Source: Helicobacter didelphidarum (GTDB lineage: Bacteria; Campylobacterota; Campylobacteria; Campylobacterales; Helicobacteraceae). Taken from it: 64,000 nucleotides of DNA. The notes under the pieces are model-generated. The model was not told the DNA's origin. It worked only from the letters and a program-made list of their open reading frames with translations, and did not search any database. The stretch covers positions 62,001-126,000 of the forward strand of contig NZ_NXLQ01000002.1 of NCBI RefSeq assembly GCF_003364195.1. Direction: 5' to 3'. The position numbers and the translations under genes were made by a program. This document shows, one piece after another, positions 1 to 8,035 of this stretch (position 1 is the stretch's first letter; each line of letters starts with the position of its first letter).

Positions 1-416
1 AACAAGAACTTATAGAATCTTGTATGAGAGATTCTATCCCTATACTAGGGATTTGCAGAGGAGCACAAATGATAGGAAGTTATTTTGGCTCACAACTTAC
101 ACATTGCATGAATCACACAAAGCCACATGTTGTATTCCAAAATAGTATGACTAAAGATTCTAATAAACGAGATTCTACACACTCTACCATACCAAAAAAG
201 ACAAGCTTTATGGTAAATTCCTTCCATAACTATGGTATAAAGAAATTAGGAGATGCACTTATTGGACTTGCAACAAGTCATGATGGGTTCATAGAGGCAT
301 TTAAACACAAAAAGTATCCTCTATTTGGGATTATGTGGCATATCGAGCGAAAGGGAGGTTTAGAAAATACAGAAATTTTTGATAATTTCCTCACAAATAT
401 AAAGGAGAAAAAATGA
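1..416 (+). CDS. Class I glutamine-amidotransferase-fold hydrolase, Cj1417-like (5' end cut off)
   Basis: Only the C-terminal part is present: the frame is open to the window edge, so the ATG at 24 is internal. It shows the class I amidotransferase nucleophile elbow GICRG (Cys codon at 54-56) and a late WHIER segment that keeps the His-x-Glu of the catalytic triad (usual form HPE). This is the peptidase C26 family. The gene overlaps the next one by ATGA (413-416), so the two are probably translationally coupled. In Campylobacter jejuni the same three-gene order encodes Cj1417, gamma-glutamyl-CDP-amidate hydrolase, which releases glutamate and leaves cytidine diphosphoramidate. The family assignment is firm. 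The specific reaction is inferred from the neighbours, because other C26 members act on gamma-glutamyl-GABA or folate polyglutamate. Confidence 0.75.
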   Translation, partial: QELIESCMRDSIPILGICRGAQMIGSYFGSQLTHCMNHTKPHVVFQNSMTKDSNKRDSTHSTIPKKTSFMVNSFHNYGIKKLGDALIGLATSHDGFIEAFKHKKYPLFGIMWHIERKGGLENTEIFDNFLTNIKEKK

Positions 417-1177
417 GAGCACTTATCCTTGCAGCAGGTTTTGGTTCACGACTTATGCCACTCACAAAAGATATGCCAAAATGTATGGTAGTATATCAAG
501 GTAGAAAGATTATTGATTATATTCTAATAGCATTGGAAGAAAATGATATAAAGGAAATCAGCATTGTTGGTGGATATAAGATTGATGTGCTAAAAGAGTA
601 TCTAAAAGGTAAAACAAATCTCACATTTTATGAAAACAAGATTTATGAGAAAAGTAATATGCTTTACACACTTTTTTGTGCAAAAGAATTTTTGCGTGAA
701 TGCGTAAGAGATAAAAAGGATTTACTTATATCATATGCAGATATTGTATATTTTAAAGAAAGTGTAGAAAAATTAAAAAATTGTGGCTATGATTTGGGTA
801 TTATTGTTGATAGGAGATGGAAAGAACTGTGGGAAAGACGATTTAGTAACCCATTAAGTGATGCGGAAACACTTAAACTACATGGAAATACCATTATTGA
901 ACTTGGGAAAAAACCAAAGAGTTATAATGAGATAGAGGGACAATATATCGGGCTTTTTAAAATATCATCTGAATTTCTCTCTAAAGTAATTGATTTTTAT
1001 GAAAATCTTAGTTGTGATATACTCTATGATGGCAAGGATTTTCAAAATATGTATATGACCAGTTTTTTGCAACTTTTAATTGAAAGATTCAATAATGCGA
1101 CTATGGTAGAAATTTTCGGGAATTGGTGTGAGATAGATTTCAAAAGTGATTTAGATGTAGAATATATAAAGGGATAA
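413..1177 (+). CDS. Nucleotidyltransferase, Cj1416-like CTP:phosphoglutamine cytidylyltransferase
   Basis: A 254-residue nucleotidyltransferase of the sugar-1-phosphate type. The N-terminus carries LAAGFGSRL (residues 6-14) followed by a conserved Pro-Lys (22-23), the nucleotide-binding signature, and SYADIVY near residue 110 supplies the metal-binding Asp. The start overlaps the preceding stop (ATGA) with a GGAG ribosome site just upstream. By itself this could be any NDP-sugar synthase. Sandwiched between an amidotransferase-fold hydrolase and an APS-kinase-like protein, it matches C. jejuni Cj1416, which joins CTP to L-glutamine phosphate to give CDP-L-glutamine in the O-methyl phosphoramidate pathway. 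There is no second sugar-pathway gene in view to support a sugar substrate. The L-glutamine kinase (Cj1418 counterpart) would be expected just upstream of the window. Confidence 0.75.
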   Translation: MRALILAAGFGSRLMPLTKDMPKCMVVYQGRKIIDYILIALEENDIKEISIVGGYKIDVLKEYLKGKTNLTFYENKIYEKSNMLYTLFCAKEFLRECVRDKKDLLISYADIVYFKESVEKLKNCGYDLGIIVDRRWKELWERRFSNPLSDAETLKLHGNTIIELGKKPKSYNEIEGQYIGLFKISSEFLSKVIDFYENLSCDILYDGKDFQNMYMTSFLQLLIERFNNATMVEIFGNWCEIDFKSDLDVEYIKG

Positions 1178-1178
1178 A

Positions 1179-1676
1179 ATGCAAGGATTAATCTTTATCA
1201 CAGGACTTAGTGGGAGTGGGAAAAGCACACTTTCGTATGCACTTATAGAGAGATTATATAAGAATCTTGGTATCAAAGCAATTTTGCTTGATGGTGATTC
1301 TTTGCGTGAATGCGTGGGGAACACGGATTATAGTAAAGAAGGCAGAGAAAGAATGTCAATGTATTATATGAAAACAGCACAAATGCTTGTAAATCAAGGA
1401 TTTATCGTTGTGCTTGCAAGTATATCTATGTTCGAAAATACTCGTCAATTTGGAAGGCACAATATCCCTAATTATCTTGAAATATACTTGGAAGTTTCAA
1501 AAGAGATTCTCGCTTCTCGCGATAGCAAGGGTTTATACAAAAATAATGAAGCAAATATTGCAGGAATAAATCAAAATATAGAGTTACCTACTTCAAGTGA
1601 TATTGTGCTAAAAGATAAATTTGATAGGGAGAATGTACTTAAGATAATTCTTGCAAAAATTAAGAAATTTAAATAG
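1179..1676 (+). CDS. APS-kinase-like protein, Cj1415-like cytidine diphosphoramidate kinase
   Basis: A 165-residue kinase of the adenylylsulfate kinase fold. It shows a Walker A motif GLSGSGKST at residues 9-17, DGDSLR at 38-43 and RDSKGLY near residue 112, equivalent to the RDPKGLY of CysC. It starts one base after the preceding stop. No sulfate-activation genes (ATP sulfurylase, PAPS reductase) are visible, so adenylylsulfate is an unlikely substrate here. In C. jejuni the homologous Cj1415 phosphorylates the 3' hydroxyl of cytidine diphosphoramidate to make the activated donor for capsule modification. The gene order with the two preceding genes strongly supports that role, though a true APS kinase cannot be excluded from sequence alone. 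Confidence 0.78.
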   Translation: MQGLIFITGLSGSGKSTLSYALIERLYKNLGIKAILLDGDSLRECVGNTDYSKEGRERMSMYYMKTAQMLVNQGFIVVLASISMFENTRQFGRHNIPNYLEIYLEVSKEILASRDSKGLYKNNEANIAGINQNIELPTSSDIVLKDKFDRENVLKIILAKIKKFK

Positions 1677-1699
1677 AAAGGAATTATAAAGGCAACACA

Positions 1700-2665
1700 A
1701 TGATATATAATCAATTTAAAAATATGCTCTATGAGGTGCTCTCTATTGCTATTAATGCAGGAAGAATTATTATGCGTCTTTATGGACAAAGTGATTTTAG
1801 CACTAAAGATGATAATAGCCCACTCACACAAGCGGATTTAGAATCTCACACATTCATCATACGCGAATTAAGCAAGCACTATCCGTACAAAATATGTTCC
1901 GAAGAAGCAACACTAACACATAATGAACGTAAAGATTTAGAGTATTACTGGCTTATTGACCCACTTGATGGGACGAAAGATTTTCTTGCACAAAATGGTA
2001 ACTTTACGATTAATATCGCTTTAATCCACCGCAATATCCCGATACTTGGTGTTATCTATGCACCAGCATTACATGAAGCATATATGGCTTTGAAAGGATT
2101 TGGGAGTTATGGTTATAATATTACAGATTTGAAAGAAGCAATTAGGTGTGAAAAACTAGATACAATATGGCTTGATTCACATAAGATACCATTACGGCGA
2201 AAGAATCTAATCCATATTTATGGAGAAAATCTCCACCTTTTCCAAAATATGGATTCCAAAATACATGAAATTATCCTAAAGAATTACAATAACATGTTCG
2301 CAAGTGAAAAACAAAAAAGTATTCTCATTGCCTGCGATTCTATGTTTCATAGCACCAAAGAAACAAGAGATTTTATAGAATCTTTGCAAGCTACTACATT
2401 AAAAAGAGGTTCATCACTGAAGCTTTGTGCTCTTGCCAGTGGTTTAGCAGACTTGTATCCGCGTTTTAATGGCACAAGTGAATGGGACACTGCCGCCGGA
2501 CATATAATTTTGCACGAAACAGGAGGAGATATTATTAACATTGAGACAAAAAAGTCTTTGTCTTACAATAAAGCAAATTTCCGCAATAGTCATTTTATCG
2601 CACTAAGCAAAAAACTTATTGATGAGAAATTTATTGGCAGAATCTTTGAACATAACAATACATGA
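1700..2665 (+). CDS. cysQ: CysQ-like 3'(2'),5'-bisphosphate nucleotidase (inositol monophosphatase family)
   Basis: A lithium-sensitive phosphatase of the inositol monophosphatase superfamily. SEE at residues 67-69, DPLDGTKDF at 87-95 and WD at 262-263 (EWDTAAGH) supply the metal-binding acidic residues in the arrangement typical of CysQ. At 321 residues it is about 70 longer than E. coli CysQ; the extra part lies between the two metal motifs (roughly residues 150-230) and is polar. It follows the APS-kinase-like gene by 23 bases in the same direction, with an AAGG site upstream. CysQ normally removes the 3' phosphate of PAP. Here the by-product of phosphoramidate transfer from the 3'-phosphorylated CDP donor would be cytidine 3',5'-bisphosphate, so a recycling role is suggested (inference). 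A general role in clearing PAP made by holo-ACP synthase is the alternative. Confidence 0.85.
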   Translation: MIYNQFKNMLYEVLSIAINAGRIIMRLYGQSDFSTKDDNSPLTQADLESHTFIIRELSKHYPYKICSEEATLTHNERKDLEYYWLIDPLDGTKDFLAQNGNFTINIALIHRNIPILGVIYAPALHEAYMALKGFGSYGYNITDLKEAIRCEKLDTIWLDSHKIPLRRKNLIHIYGENLHLFQNMDSKIHEIILKNYNNMFASEKQKSILIACDSMFHSTKETRDFIESLQATTLKRGSSLKLCALASGLADLYPRFNGTSEWDTAAGHIILHETGGDIINIETKKSLSYNKANFRNSHFIALSKKLIDEKFIGRIFEHNNT

Positions 2666-3220
2666 TAATACATCACAAAATACTAATGGTTATTATCAAT
2701 AAATAAGAGATTGAAACCCTCTTAGATGGCAATTATTGATGTGTGAAAAATGACAAGGTAAGACAAAAGTAGTATCAATCGCTAAGAATAGTGAAACAAG
2801 TGAGAAAGATTTTAAGCAAAATAGGATGTTAAAAAAGTGCTAAATTTAGACAAAAAGATTCAATAATAAACAACTTGAAGCAAACATAAAAACCTCATCT
2901 CTATCAATAGATAGTATATAAAAAATTGTATCATCTCTCAACTACATTATTTTAAAAAGAGAATCTGAATATACTAAACTACTTGAATAATACCAAATGA
3001 AACAATATTGACTACTTGAAGATAAAAATATTAGACCCCTATCAAGACTTTATTACTTCAAATAAAAGTAGATATTTTCTTTCTGCATTCAAGTCTCAGC
3101 AAGACAGCAACTATTATTCCTGTAAAAAATATTATAGATAATAAATTTTATATAGTATTAATTTTTTATTAATAAAAATTGTTTATATTGTCATTATATT
3201 TTAATTTTAAAGGATACAAT
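2666..3220 (+). other. Gene-free AT-rich stretch with a possible decayed reading frame
   Basis: No intact gene is visible between cysQ and katA. On the + strand, translation from about 2754 to 2843 and again from about 2850 to 3120 gives Lys/Glu/Asn-rich protein-like sequence broken by a few stops and at least one frame change (for example KRESEYTKLLE near 2955-2990). This is what a decayed gene looks like, but composition alone can produce it in AT-rich DNA. A short palindrome CTATCAATAGATAG lies near 2905-2925. The katA promoter must be in the last 100 bases, where no clear -10 stands out. Confidence 0.25.
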
Positions 3221-4663
3221 ATGGCATTTAAGTCATTAACAACGACAACTGGTAAATTAGTTGCAGATAATCAAAATGTAATGAGTGTAGGACCACGAGG
3301 ACCATTACTCTTGCAAGATACTTGGTTTTTAGAAAAACTCGCAGCATTTGATAGAGAGCGAATCCCAGAACGTGTCGTGCATGCTAGAGGTAGTGGTGCA
3401 CATGGGGTATTTGAAGCAACAGCAGATATTAGTCACTTCACAAAAGCAGCAATATTTAAAAAAGGCACAAAAACTCCATTATTTATTCGCTTCTCTACGG
3501 TTGCACCAGAGCAGGGAAGTGCTGATGCAGTAAGGGACCCTAGAGGATTTGCAGTAAAATTCTATACAACAGAGGGGAACTGGGATTTAGTAGGTAACAA
3601 TACACCGATATTTTTTATCCGTGACCCATACAAATTCCCAGACTTTATCCATAGCCAAAAGAGGGACCCAAAGACACATGTCCAAGAACCACAATCATGG
3701 TGGGACTTTTGGTGTCAAACCCCAGAATCTCTTCACCAAGTAACCTACCTTATGGGTGATAGAGGTATTCCAGCAAGCTATCGTAATATGAATGGATATG
3801 GAAGCCATACTTTTAGCCTCATTAATGCAAAAAATCAGAGATTTTGGGTGAAATTTCACTTTCATACATTACAGGGGATTAAGAATCTTACCAACGAAGA
3901 AGCAGCGAAAATTAAAAGTGTAAATATGGATTCTCATCAACGAGACTTATATGATTCTATTGCAAGAGGAGATTATCCGCGATGGAGGCTATCTATCCAA
4001 GTTATGCCAGAATCTGATGCTAAAAAATACAAGTTCCACCCATTTGATGTTACAAAAGTATGGAGTCATAAAGATTATCCACTTATCGAAGTGGGAATAA
4101 TGACCTTAAATAAGAATCCAGAAAATTATTTTGCCGAAGTTGAGCAAGCTGCATTCAATCCTGCAAGTATCGTGCCAGGCATTGGATTTAGCCCTGATAG
4201 ATTATTACAAGGCAGACTTTTCTCCTATGGTGATACACAAAGGTATCGTTTAGGTGCAAATCACCACCAACTCCCTATTAATGCACCAAAAATTCCCATG
4301 AATAGCTCTGTGCGAGATGGTTATATGACAAATGGTGCATATGGTAGCACAAGAAATTATCAACCAAGCGTGTTAGATGGTTACACTGATACTTGGAATC
4401 TCAAAGAACCTATCCTTGATCCAATGCACTTTGAATCTGAAACAAGATTAGGGCAATGGGATTATCGTGAAGATGACAAAGATTATTACACACAGCCTGG
4501 CGACCTCTATCGTCTTATGAAAACTGATGAGAAAGAAAGACTATGCCAAACTATCGCAGACACAATGAAAGGAATAGATTCTAGAATTATCAAGATTCAA
4601 CTTGAACACTTTACTAAAGCAGACCCAAATTATGGCAAAAGAGTAGCAGAACTTTTGAAGTAA
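3221..4663 (+). CDS. katA: Catalase KatA
   Basis: A monofunctional haem catalase of 480 residues, the small-subunit size of Helicobacter KatA. Catalytic His54 lies in VVHARG, the distal-side Asn in [10 protein letters not shown] near residue 127, and the proximal haem ligand Tyr336 in [14 protein letters not shown]. The ATG at 3221 is chosen because AAAGGA at 3209-3214 sits just upstream; a TTG 42 bases earlier has no ribosome site and would add a non-catalase N-terminus. It has no signal peptide, as expected for a cytoplasmic/periplasmic-shared catalase. It is followed after 18 and 17 bases by two co-oriented genes whose homologues have been linked to catalase function, so the three form an operon for peroxide defence. 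Confidence 0.97.
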   Translation: MAFKSLTTTTGKLVADNQNVMSVGPRGPLLLQDTWFLEKLAAFDRERIPERVVHARGSGAHGVFEATADISHFTKAAIFKKGTKTPLFIRFSTVAPEQGSADAVRDPRGFAVKFYTTEGNWDLVGNNTPIFFIRDPYKFPDFIHSQKRDPKTHVQEPQSWWDFWCQTPESLHQVTYLMGDRGIPASYRNMNGYGSHTFSLINAKNQRFWVKFHFHTLQGIKNLTNEEAAKIKSVNMDSHQRDLYDSIARGDYPRWRLSIQVMPESDAKKYKFHPFDVTKVWSHKDYPLIEVGIMTLNKNPENYFAEVEQAAFNPASIVPGIGFSPDRLLQGRLFSYGDTQRYRLGANHHQLPINAPKIPMNSSVRDGYMTNGAYGSTRNYQPSVLDGYTDTWNLKEPILDPMHFESETRLGQWDYREDDKDYYTQPGDLYRLMKTDEKERLCQTIADTMKGIDSRIIKIQLEHFTKADPNYGKRVAELLK

Positions 4664-4681
4664 TAATAAAGGATTAAGTAT

Positions 4682-5671
4682 ATGGAAAATATTAATGCAA
4701 AAAGAAGAACCTTTTTAAAACAAGGTTGCATAGGTGCTGGCTTACTTCTAAGTCAACCTGTGTTTGCAAGCATAACAAGCAAAAATTTGAATGTGAAAAA
4801 AGCATCACTTTATCTTGCTCATAATGTGAACTTTGCAACACAAACAGAGCTTAATCTCTATATCCCAATAGCACTAAAGAATGAATTTCAAAAACCTTAT
4901 AATATTAAAGTAAACGGGAATTACAAAACTTATACCTTAAATGATAGGAGAAATATACATTTTTTACAAGCTTTATGGGAAAATAAATCACACTCAAATA
5001 ACAATATAGAAGTATCATTTGATGTTGATATATCTCCCATTAAAGATGTAATAAATATCAAAGAGAGTGAAATATCTCTTGAAAGTGAAAGTAATATTCT
5101 TATCGGTGAATCTCTCTATAAAGTCGCTAATAATTTAAGTGGTAAATTTCATAATCAAGAATCCCTAGCAAAAAGTCTTTTTATATGGGTAGCACATAAT
5201 CTTCATACGAAAGAAGCACAATATGTCGATGGCATTAGAAGTCTATTTTCCAAAGATGGTGATATGCTTTTACGTGGGCAAAATCTCAGTGCCTCATCGG
5301 TATTTGTTGAGCTTTGCAAACTTGTAGGGATTCCCGCCATAGAAGCATTTGGGATTATTGTCGATAATGATGGGTATAATTTCATTGCAAATGAGCGACA
5401 AAATTATACGCGAAGTGTTATTAAAATTGGCAATAAATGGATTCCAAATGATATAATTTTAGCTATCGAAGCAAAGAAATCTCATAAACCAAAAGTAATA
5501 GAAAATGCATTTAAAGAATGGGGGAATAATTGGGTATTACTCAATTTTGCTCGAAGCGTAGAGGTAGATTCTACATATTTAAGCACATTTAACATTGCTT
5601 ATGGTGAGGTGAATGGTATCAAACTCAGTAGTTACAATGCCAATCATTTCTCCCAAAAAATATTTGCATGA
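4682..5671 (+). CDS. Tat-exported transglutaminase-fold protein lacking catalytic residues (catalase-associated)
   Basis: A 329-residue protein with a twin-arginine leader: KRRTFLKQG at residues 7-15, a hydrophobic stretch, then VFAS as a plausible cleavage site. The C-terminal half has the transglutaminase-core pattern (GQN...GIPAIEAFG, then NYTRSVIKIGNKWIPND). Aligning this to the core by eye puts Asn201 where the nucleophilic Cys should be and Asn241 where the catalytic His should be; only the Asp is kept. It is therefore likely a binding or scaffolding pseudoenzyme. The position right after katA matches that of KapA, the Tat-dependent catalase-associated protein of H. pylori, but I cannot confirm orthology from memory. 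The start has AAAGGA at the right spacing. Confidence 0.7.
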   Translation: MENINAKRRTFLKQGCIGAGLLLSQPVFASITSKNLNVKKASLYLAHNVNFATQTELNLYIPIALKNEFQKPYNIKVNGNYKTYTLNDRRNIHFLQALWENKSHSNNNIEVSFDVDISPIKDVINIKESEISLESESNILIGESLYKVANNLSGKFHNQESLAKSLFIWVAHNLHTKEAQYVDGIRSLFSKDGDMLLRGQNLSASSVFVELCKLVGIPAIEAFGIIVDNDGYNFIANERQNYTRSVIKIGNKWIPNDIILAIEAKKSHKPKVIENAFKEWGNNWVLLNFARSVEVDSTYLSTFNIAYGEVNGIKLSSYNANHFSQKIFA

Positions 5672-5688
5672 TAAGATAAGGATAAGTT

Positions 5689-6138
5689 ATGAAACTAAGC
5701 GAACAAGAGTATCAAAAGCTGGAAGAATTTGTCAAAATGTCTTTTGACTTTGCACGCAATAATGATGTAGATTCACTGCAAATTATGCTTGATAATGGAT
5801 TAAATCCCAATATTGCAAATCATAAGGGAGACACTCTCCTTATGCTCGCAAGTTATCATGACTCTCGTGATGTTGTCAAACTTCTTTTGGAAAAAAATGC
5901 TGATATTGACAAGCCCAATGATAGAGGACATACACCGCTTGCAGGAGTGTGTTTCAAGGGTTATTTTGAGGTCGCAAAGCTCTTGCTTGAAGCCGGAGCA
6001 AATCCCAATGGAGGTAATGGCTTATTAAGCCCGATAAATACAGCTCTTATGTTTCGACGCAAAGAGATTCTCAAACTTTTACTCTCATATAACAAAAAGA
6101 AACTTAATTTTTGGCAAAAAATTATGAAAATATTTTAA
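5689..6138 (+). CDS. Ankyrin-repeat protein, Cj1386-like catalase partner
   Basis: A 149-residue protein with three to four ankyrin repeats between residues 15 and 130 (LDNGLNPNIANHKGDTLLM, then KNADIDKPNDRGHTPLAG, then EAGANPNGGN). It has no signal peptide. It lies 17 bases after the transglutaminase-fold gene with an AAGGATAAG ribosome site. In Campylobacter the ankyrin protein Cj1386 next to katA is needed for proper haem loading of catalase, so the same chaperone-like role is likely here. This is an assignment by operon context, because ankyrin repeats alone do not specify a partner. Confidence 0.8.
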   Translation: MKLSEQEYQKLEEFVKMSFDFARNNDVDSLQIMLDNGLNPNIANHKGDTLLMLASYHDSRDVVKLLLEKNADIDKPNDRGHTPLAGVCFKGYFEVAKLLLEAGANPNGGNGLLSPINTALMFRRKEILKLLLSYNKKKLNFWQKIMKIF

Positions 6139-6225
6139 TTTTTTACTTTAAAACATCACGATTGTAAAAAATTGATATTATAAAAGTTTTTGCGTATTGT
6201 AAATTGTGGATAACTTTAGAAAAAA

Positions 6226-7434
6226 CTATCTCTTATCTAAAACTTCAAATGCAGGAAGGATATTCCCTTCTAAAAGCTCGAGACTTGCCCCACCACCTGT
6301 TGAAATAAAACTCATATTATCTCTTTGTCCGGCTTTATCAATCGCATCAGCAGTATCACCACCACCAATAAAGCTGAACGCATAAGTATTTGCAATCGCA
6401 TTTGCAATATTAAATGTCCCTCTTGAGAATTGATGAATCTCATAAACACCTAATGGACCATTCCAAATAATCGTTTGTGAAGCAGTTACAACCTCACTAA
6501 AAAGTTTTACACTTGCAGGACCAATATCAACCGCAATGAGATTATCTGGTATATCTTGTGATGGTGTAATCTTAATATCTTTTGGCATATCAATACTATC
6601 GGTGCTTACAATATCAACAGGAAGGTAAATTTTTACTTTTTTCTCCTTTGCCAATTCCAAAATTCTAATTGCATCATGAATCAAATTGTCTTCTACAAGA
6701 CTTTTTTGCATATCATAGCCCAATGCCTTTAAAAAAGTATTGCTCATTGCACCGCCTATAATAATTTTATCTACAACATCAAGAACATTTTGCAATAGAC
6801 TTAACTTAGAACTCACTTTACTTCCACCAACAATTAGAAGTAATGGACGTAATGGATTATGCATAACTTTTGCAAAAGAGTCAATTTCTTTTTTTAATAA
6901 AATTCCAGCAACTTTTTGAGAAGCAAACTTTGCTACTCCGTAAGTACTTGCATGTGCTCTATGACTTGTCCCAAATGCATCATTTACATATACATCACAT
7001 AAATCTGCAAGTTTTTTACTTAGTAATTCATCGTTATTTGTTTCCCCCTCATAGAATCGAATGTTTTCTAAAAGAATAATTTGATTTTGATTGGAATCTT
7101 GTTGTGCTTTTGCAGATTCTATAGAATCTGCAAAATATATGCTTTTATTTAATAACCGTTCTAATCGTTTTATGACATGTTTGAGAGAAAAATCTGTACT
7201 TCTACTTTTTGGTCGCCCCAAATGACTTACCAAAACAACACTTTTTGCTTCAGAATCAATACAGTAGTTAATTGTAGGGAGTGCTTCACGCATACGAGTA
7301 TCATCACTAATATTAAAATCTCTATCCATAGGAACATTAAAATCAACTCGTATAAGAATTCGCTTATTTCGTATATCAACATCTCTTATGCTCTTTGCTT
7401 CTTGCATAAGAATAATGCTTGTGGCTTTTACCAT
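6226..7434 (-). CDS. pgk: Phosphoglycerate kinase
   Basis: Interconverts 1,3-bisphosphoglycerate and 3-phosphoglycerate with ADP/ATP in glycolysis and gluconeogenesis. The 402-residue protein has the family N-terminus KRILIRVDFNVPMD, HLGRPKS, the nucleotide-binding GGSKVSSKL, and the C-terminal GGGDTADA and STGGGASLELLEG loops. It starts at 7434 because AAGGGG stands five bases upstream; a second ATG at residue 10 is weaker. The order with gap nearby recalls the pgk-gap pairing of H. pylori, but here hup lies between and gap points the other way. Transcription may come from its own promoter in the 142 bases after hup or from hup read-through. Confidence 0.97.
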   Translation of the reverse strand: MVKATSIILMQEAKSIRDVDIRNKRILIRVDFNVPMDRDFNISDDTRMREALPTINYCIDSEAKSVVLVSHLGRPKSRSTDFSLKHVIKRLERLLNKSIYFADSIESAKAQQDSNQNQIILLENIRFYEGETNNDELLSKKLADLCDVYVNDAFGTSHRAHASTYGVAKFASQKVAGILLKKEIDSFAKVMHNPLRPLLLIVGGSKVSSKLSLLQNVLDVVDKIIIGGAMSNTFLKALGYDMQKSLVEDNLIHDAIRILELAKEKKVKIYLPVDIVSTDSIDMPKDIKITPSQDIPDNLIAVDIGPASVKLFSEVVTASQTIIWNGPLGVYEIHQFSRGTFNIANAIANTYAFSFIGGGDTADAIDKAGQRDNMSFISTGGGASLELLEGNILPAFEVLDKR

Positions 7435-7576
7435 AAATTACCCCTTAAATTTGAATTAAAGTTAAAATATTGTAACATAAATAATTTAACTACAAATTAA
7501 TACATAAAGAAGTAAGAATTATAATAAATGAAACACTCTGAATTAGGTAATTAATAAATTTTGCTCAAGGAAAAAA

Positions 7577-7870
7577 CTATTTCTTAACTTTAATTTTCGC
7601 AATCTCATCTTTGAGTGCTTTACCTGGTTTAAATTTAGGGACCATTTTATCTGATGTCTTATATTTTTTATCGCTTCCTGGAACTTTCCCTTCTTTCCCC
7701 TTTTGTAAAGCATTTTCAAACTTACCAAAACCAACAAGCTCAACTGTGCCATTAGTTTTTAATACTTTATATATTGCTGCAACTACAGAATCAAGTGCTT
7801 TTTCGGCTTCTTTTTTTTCTGAATATCCACCAACTTCTTTGATGGTTTTAACAAAATCATTCTTATTCAT
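7577..7870 (-). CDS. hup: HU-family nucleoid protein
   Basis: A 97-residue HU-type DNA-binding protein. It shows the N-terminal helix pair MNKNDFVKTIKEVGGYS, the dimer-core GTVELVGFGKFE, and the DNA-gripping arm with a central Pro (GKEGKVPGSDKKYKT), followed by a basic tail. It binds and bends DNA as a homodimer and compacts the nucleoid. The start is set by AGGAG upstream of 7870. It is transcribed divergently from gap across a 165-base spacer that holds the gap promoter. Confidence 0.95.
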   Translation of the reverse strand: MNKNDFVKTIKEVGGYSEKKEAEKALDSVVAAIYKVLKTNGTVELVGFGKFENALQKGKEGKVPGSDKKYKTSDKMVPKFKPGKALKDEIAKIKVKK

Positions 7871-7987
7871 AACTGAACTCCTAAAATCAAAAAGAATATC
7901 TTTATCACAAGACGATAAAGTTAAAACGCATTTTATTTGATTTTTCTATGAAAATCAAGACTAAAAACAAAAAAACTAAAAGTTTTT

Positions 7988-7995
7988 GATACAAT
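7988..7995 (+). promoter_or_regulatory. Probable gap promoter (-10)
   Basis: TTTTTGATACAAT places a TACAAT -10 at 7990-7995, about 40 bases before the gap ATG. The same extended TGATACAAT form recurs before panC (15607), clpS (28551 and 28604) and, as GATACAAT, before tRNA-Glu (34945), which suggests it is the housekeeping sigma signal of this genome. Confidence 0.5.
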
Positions 7996-8035
7996 TTTAT
8001 TATTTAGAACAAGAATCGATAAAAAAGGAAAAAAT

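Noticed and set aside
413-1676. Generic NDP-sugar synthesis plus sulfate activation
   Set aside because: No ATP sulfurylase, PAPS reductase or sugar-processing gene is visible, and the three-gene order matches the phosphoramidate pathway much better.
3179-3220. Longer catalase start at a TTG
   Set aside because: No ribosome site; the added residues are not catalase-like, while AAAGGA fits the ATG at 3221.
6205-6213. Perfect DnaA-box-like TGTGGATAA upstream (in + orientation) of the pgk 3' end
   Set aside because: Only one copy, no AT-rich unwinding region with further boxes and no dnaA/dnaN nearby; Helicobacter DnaA boxes also differ from the E. coli consensus. A chance match.
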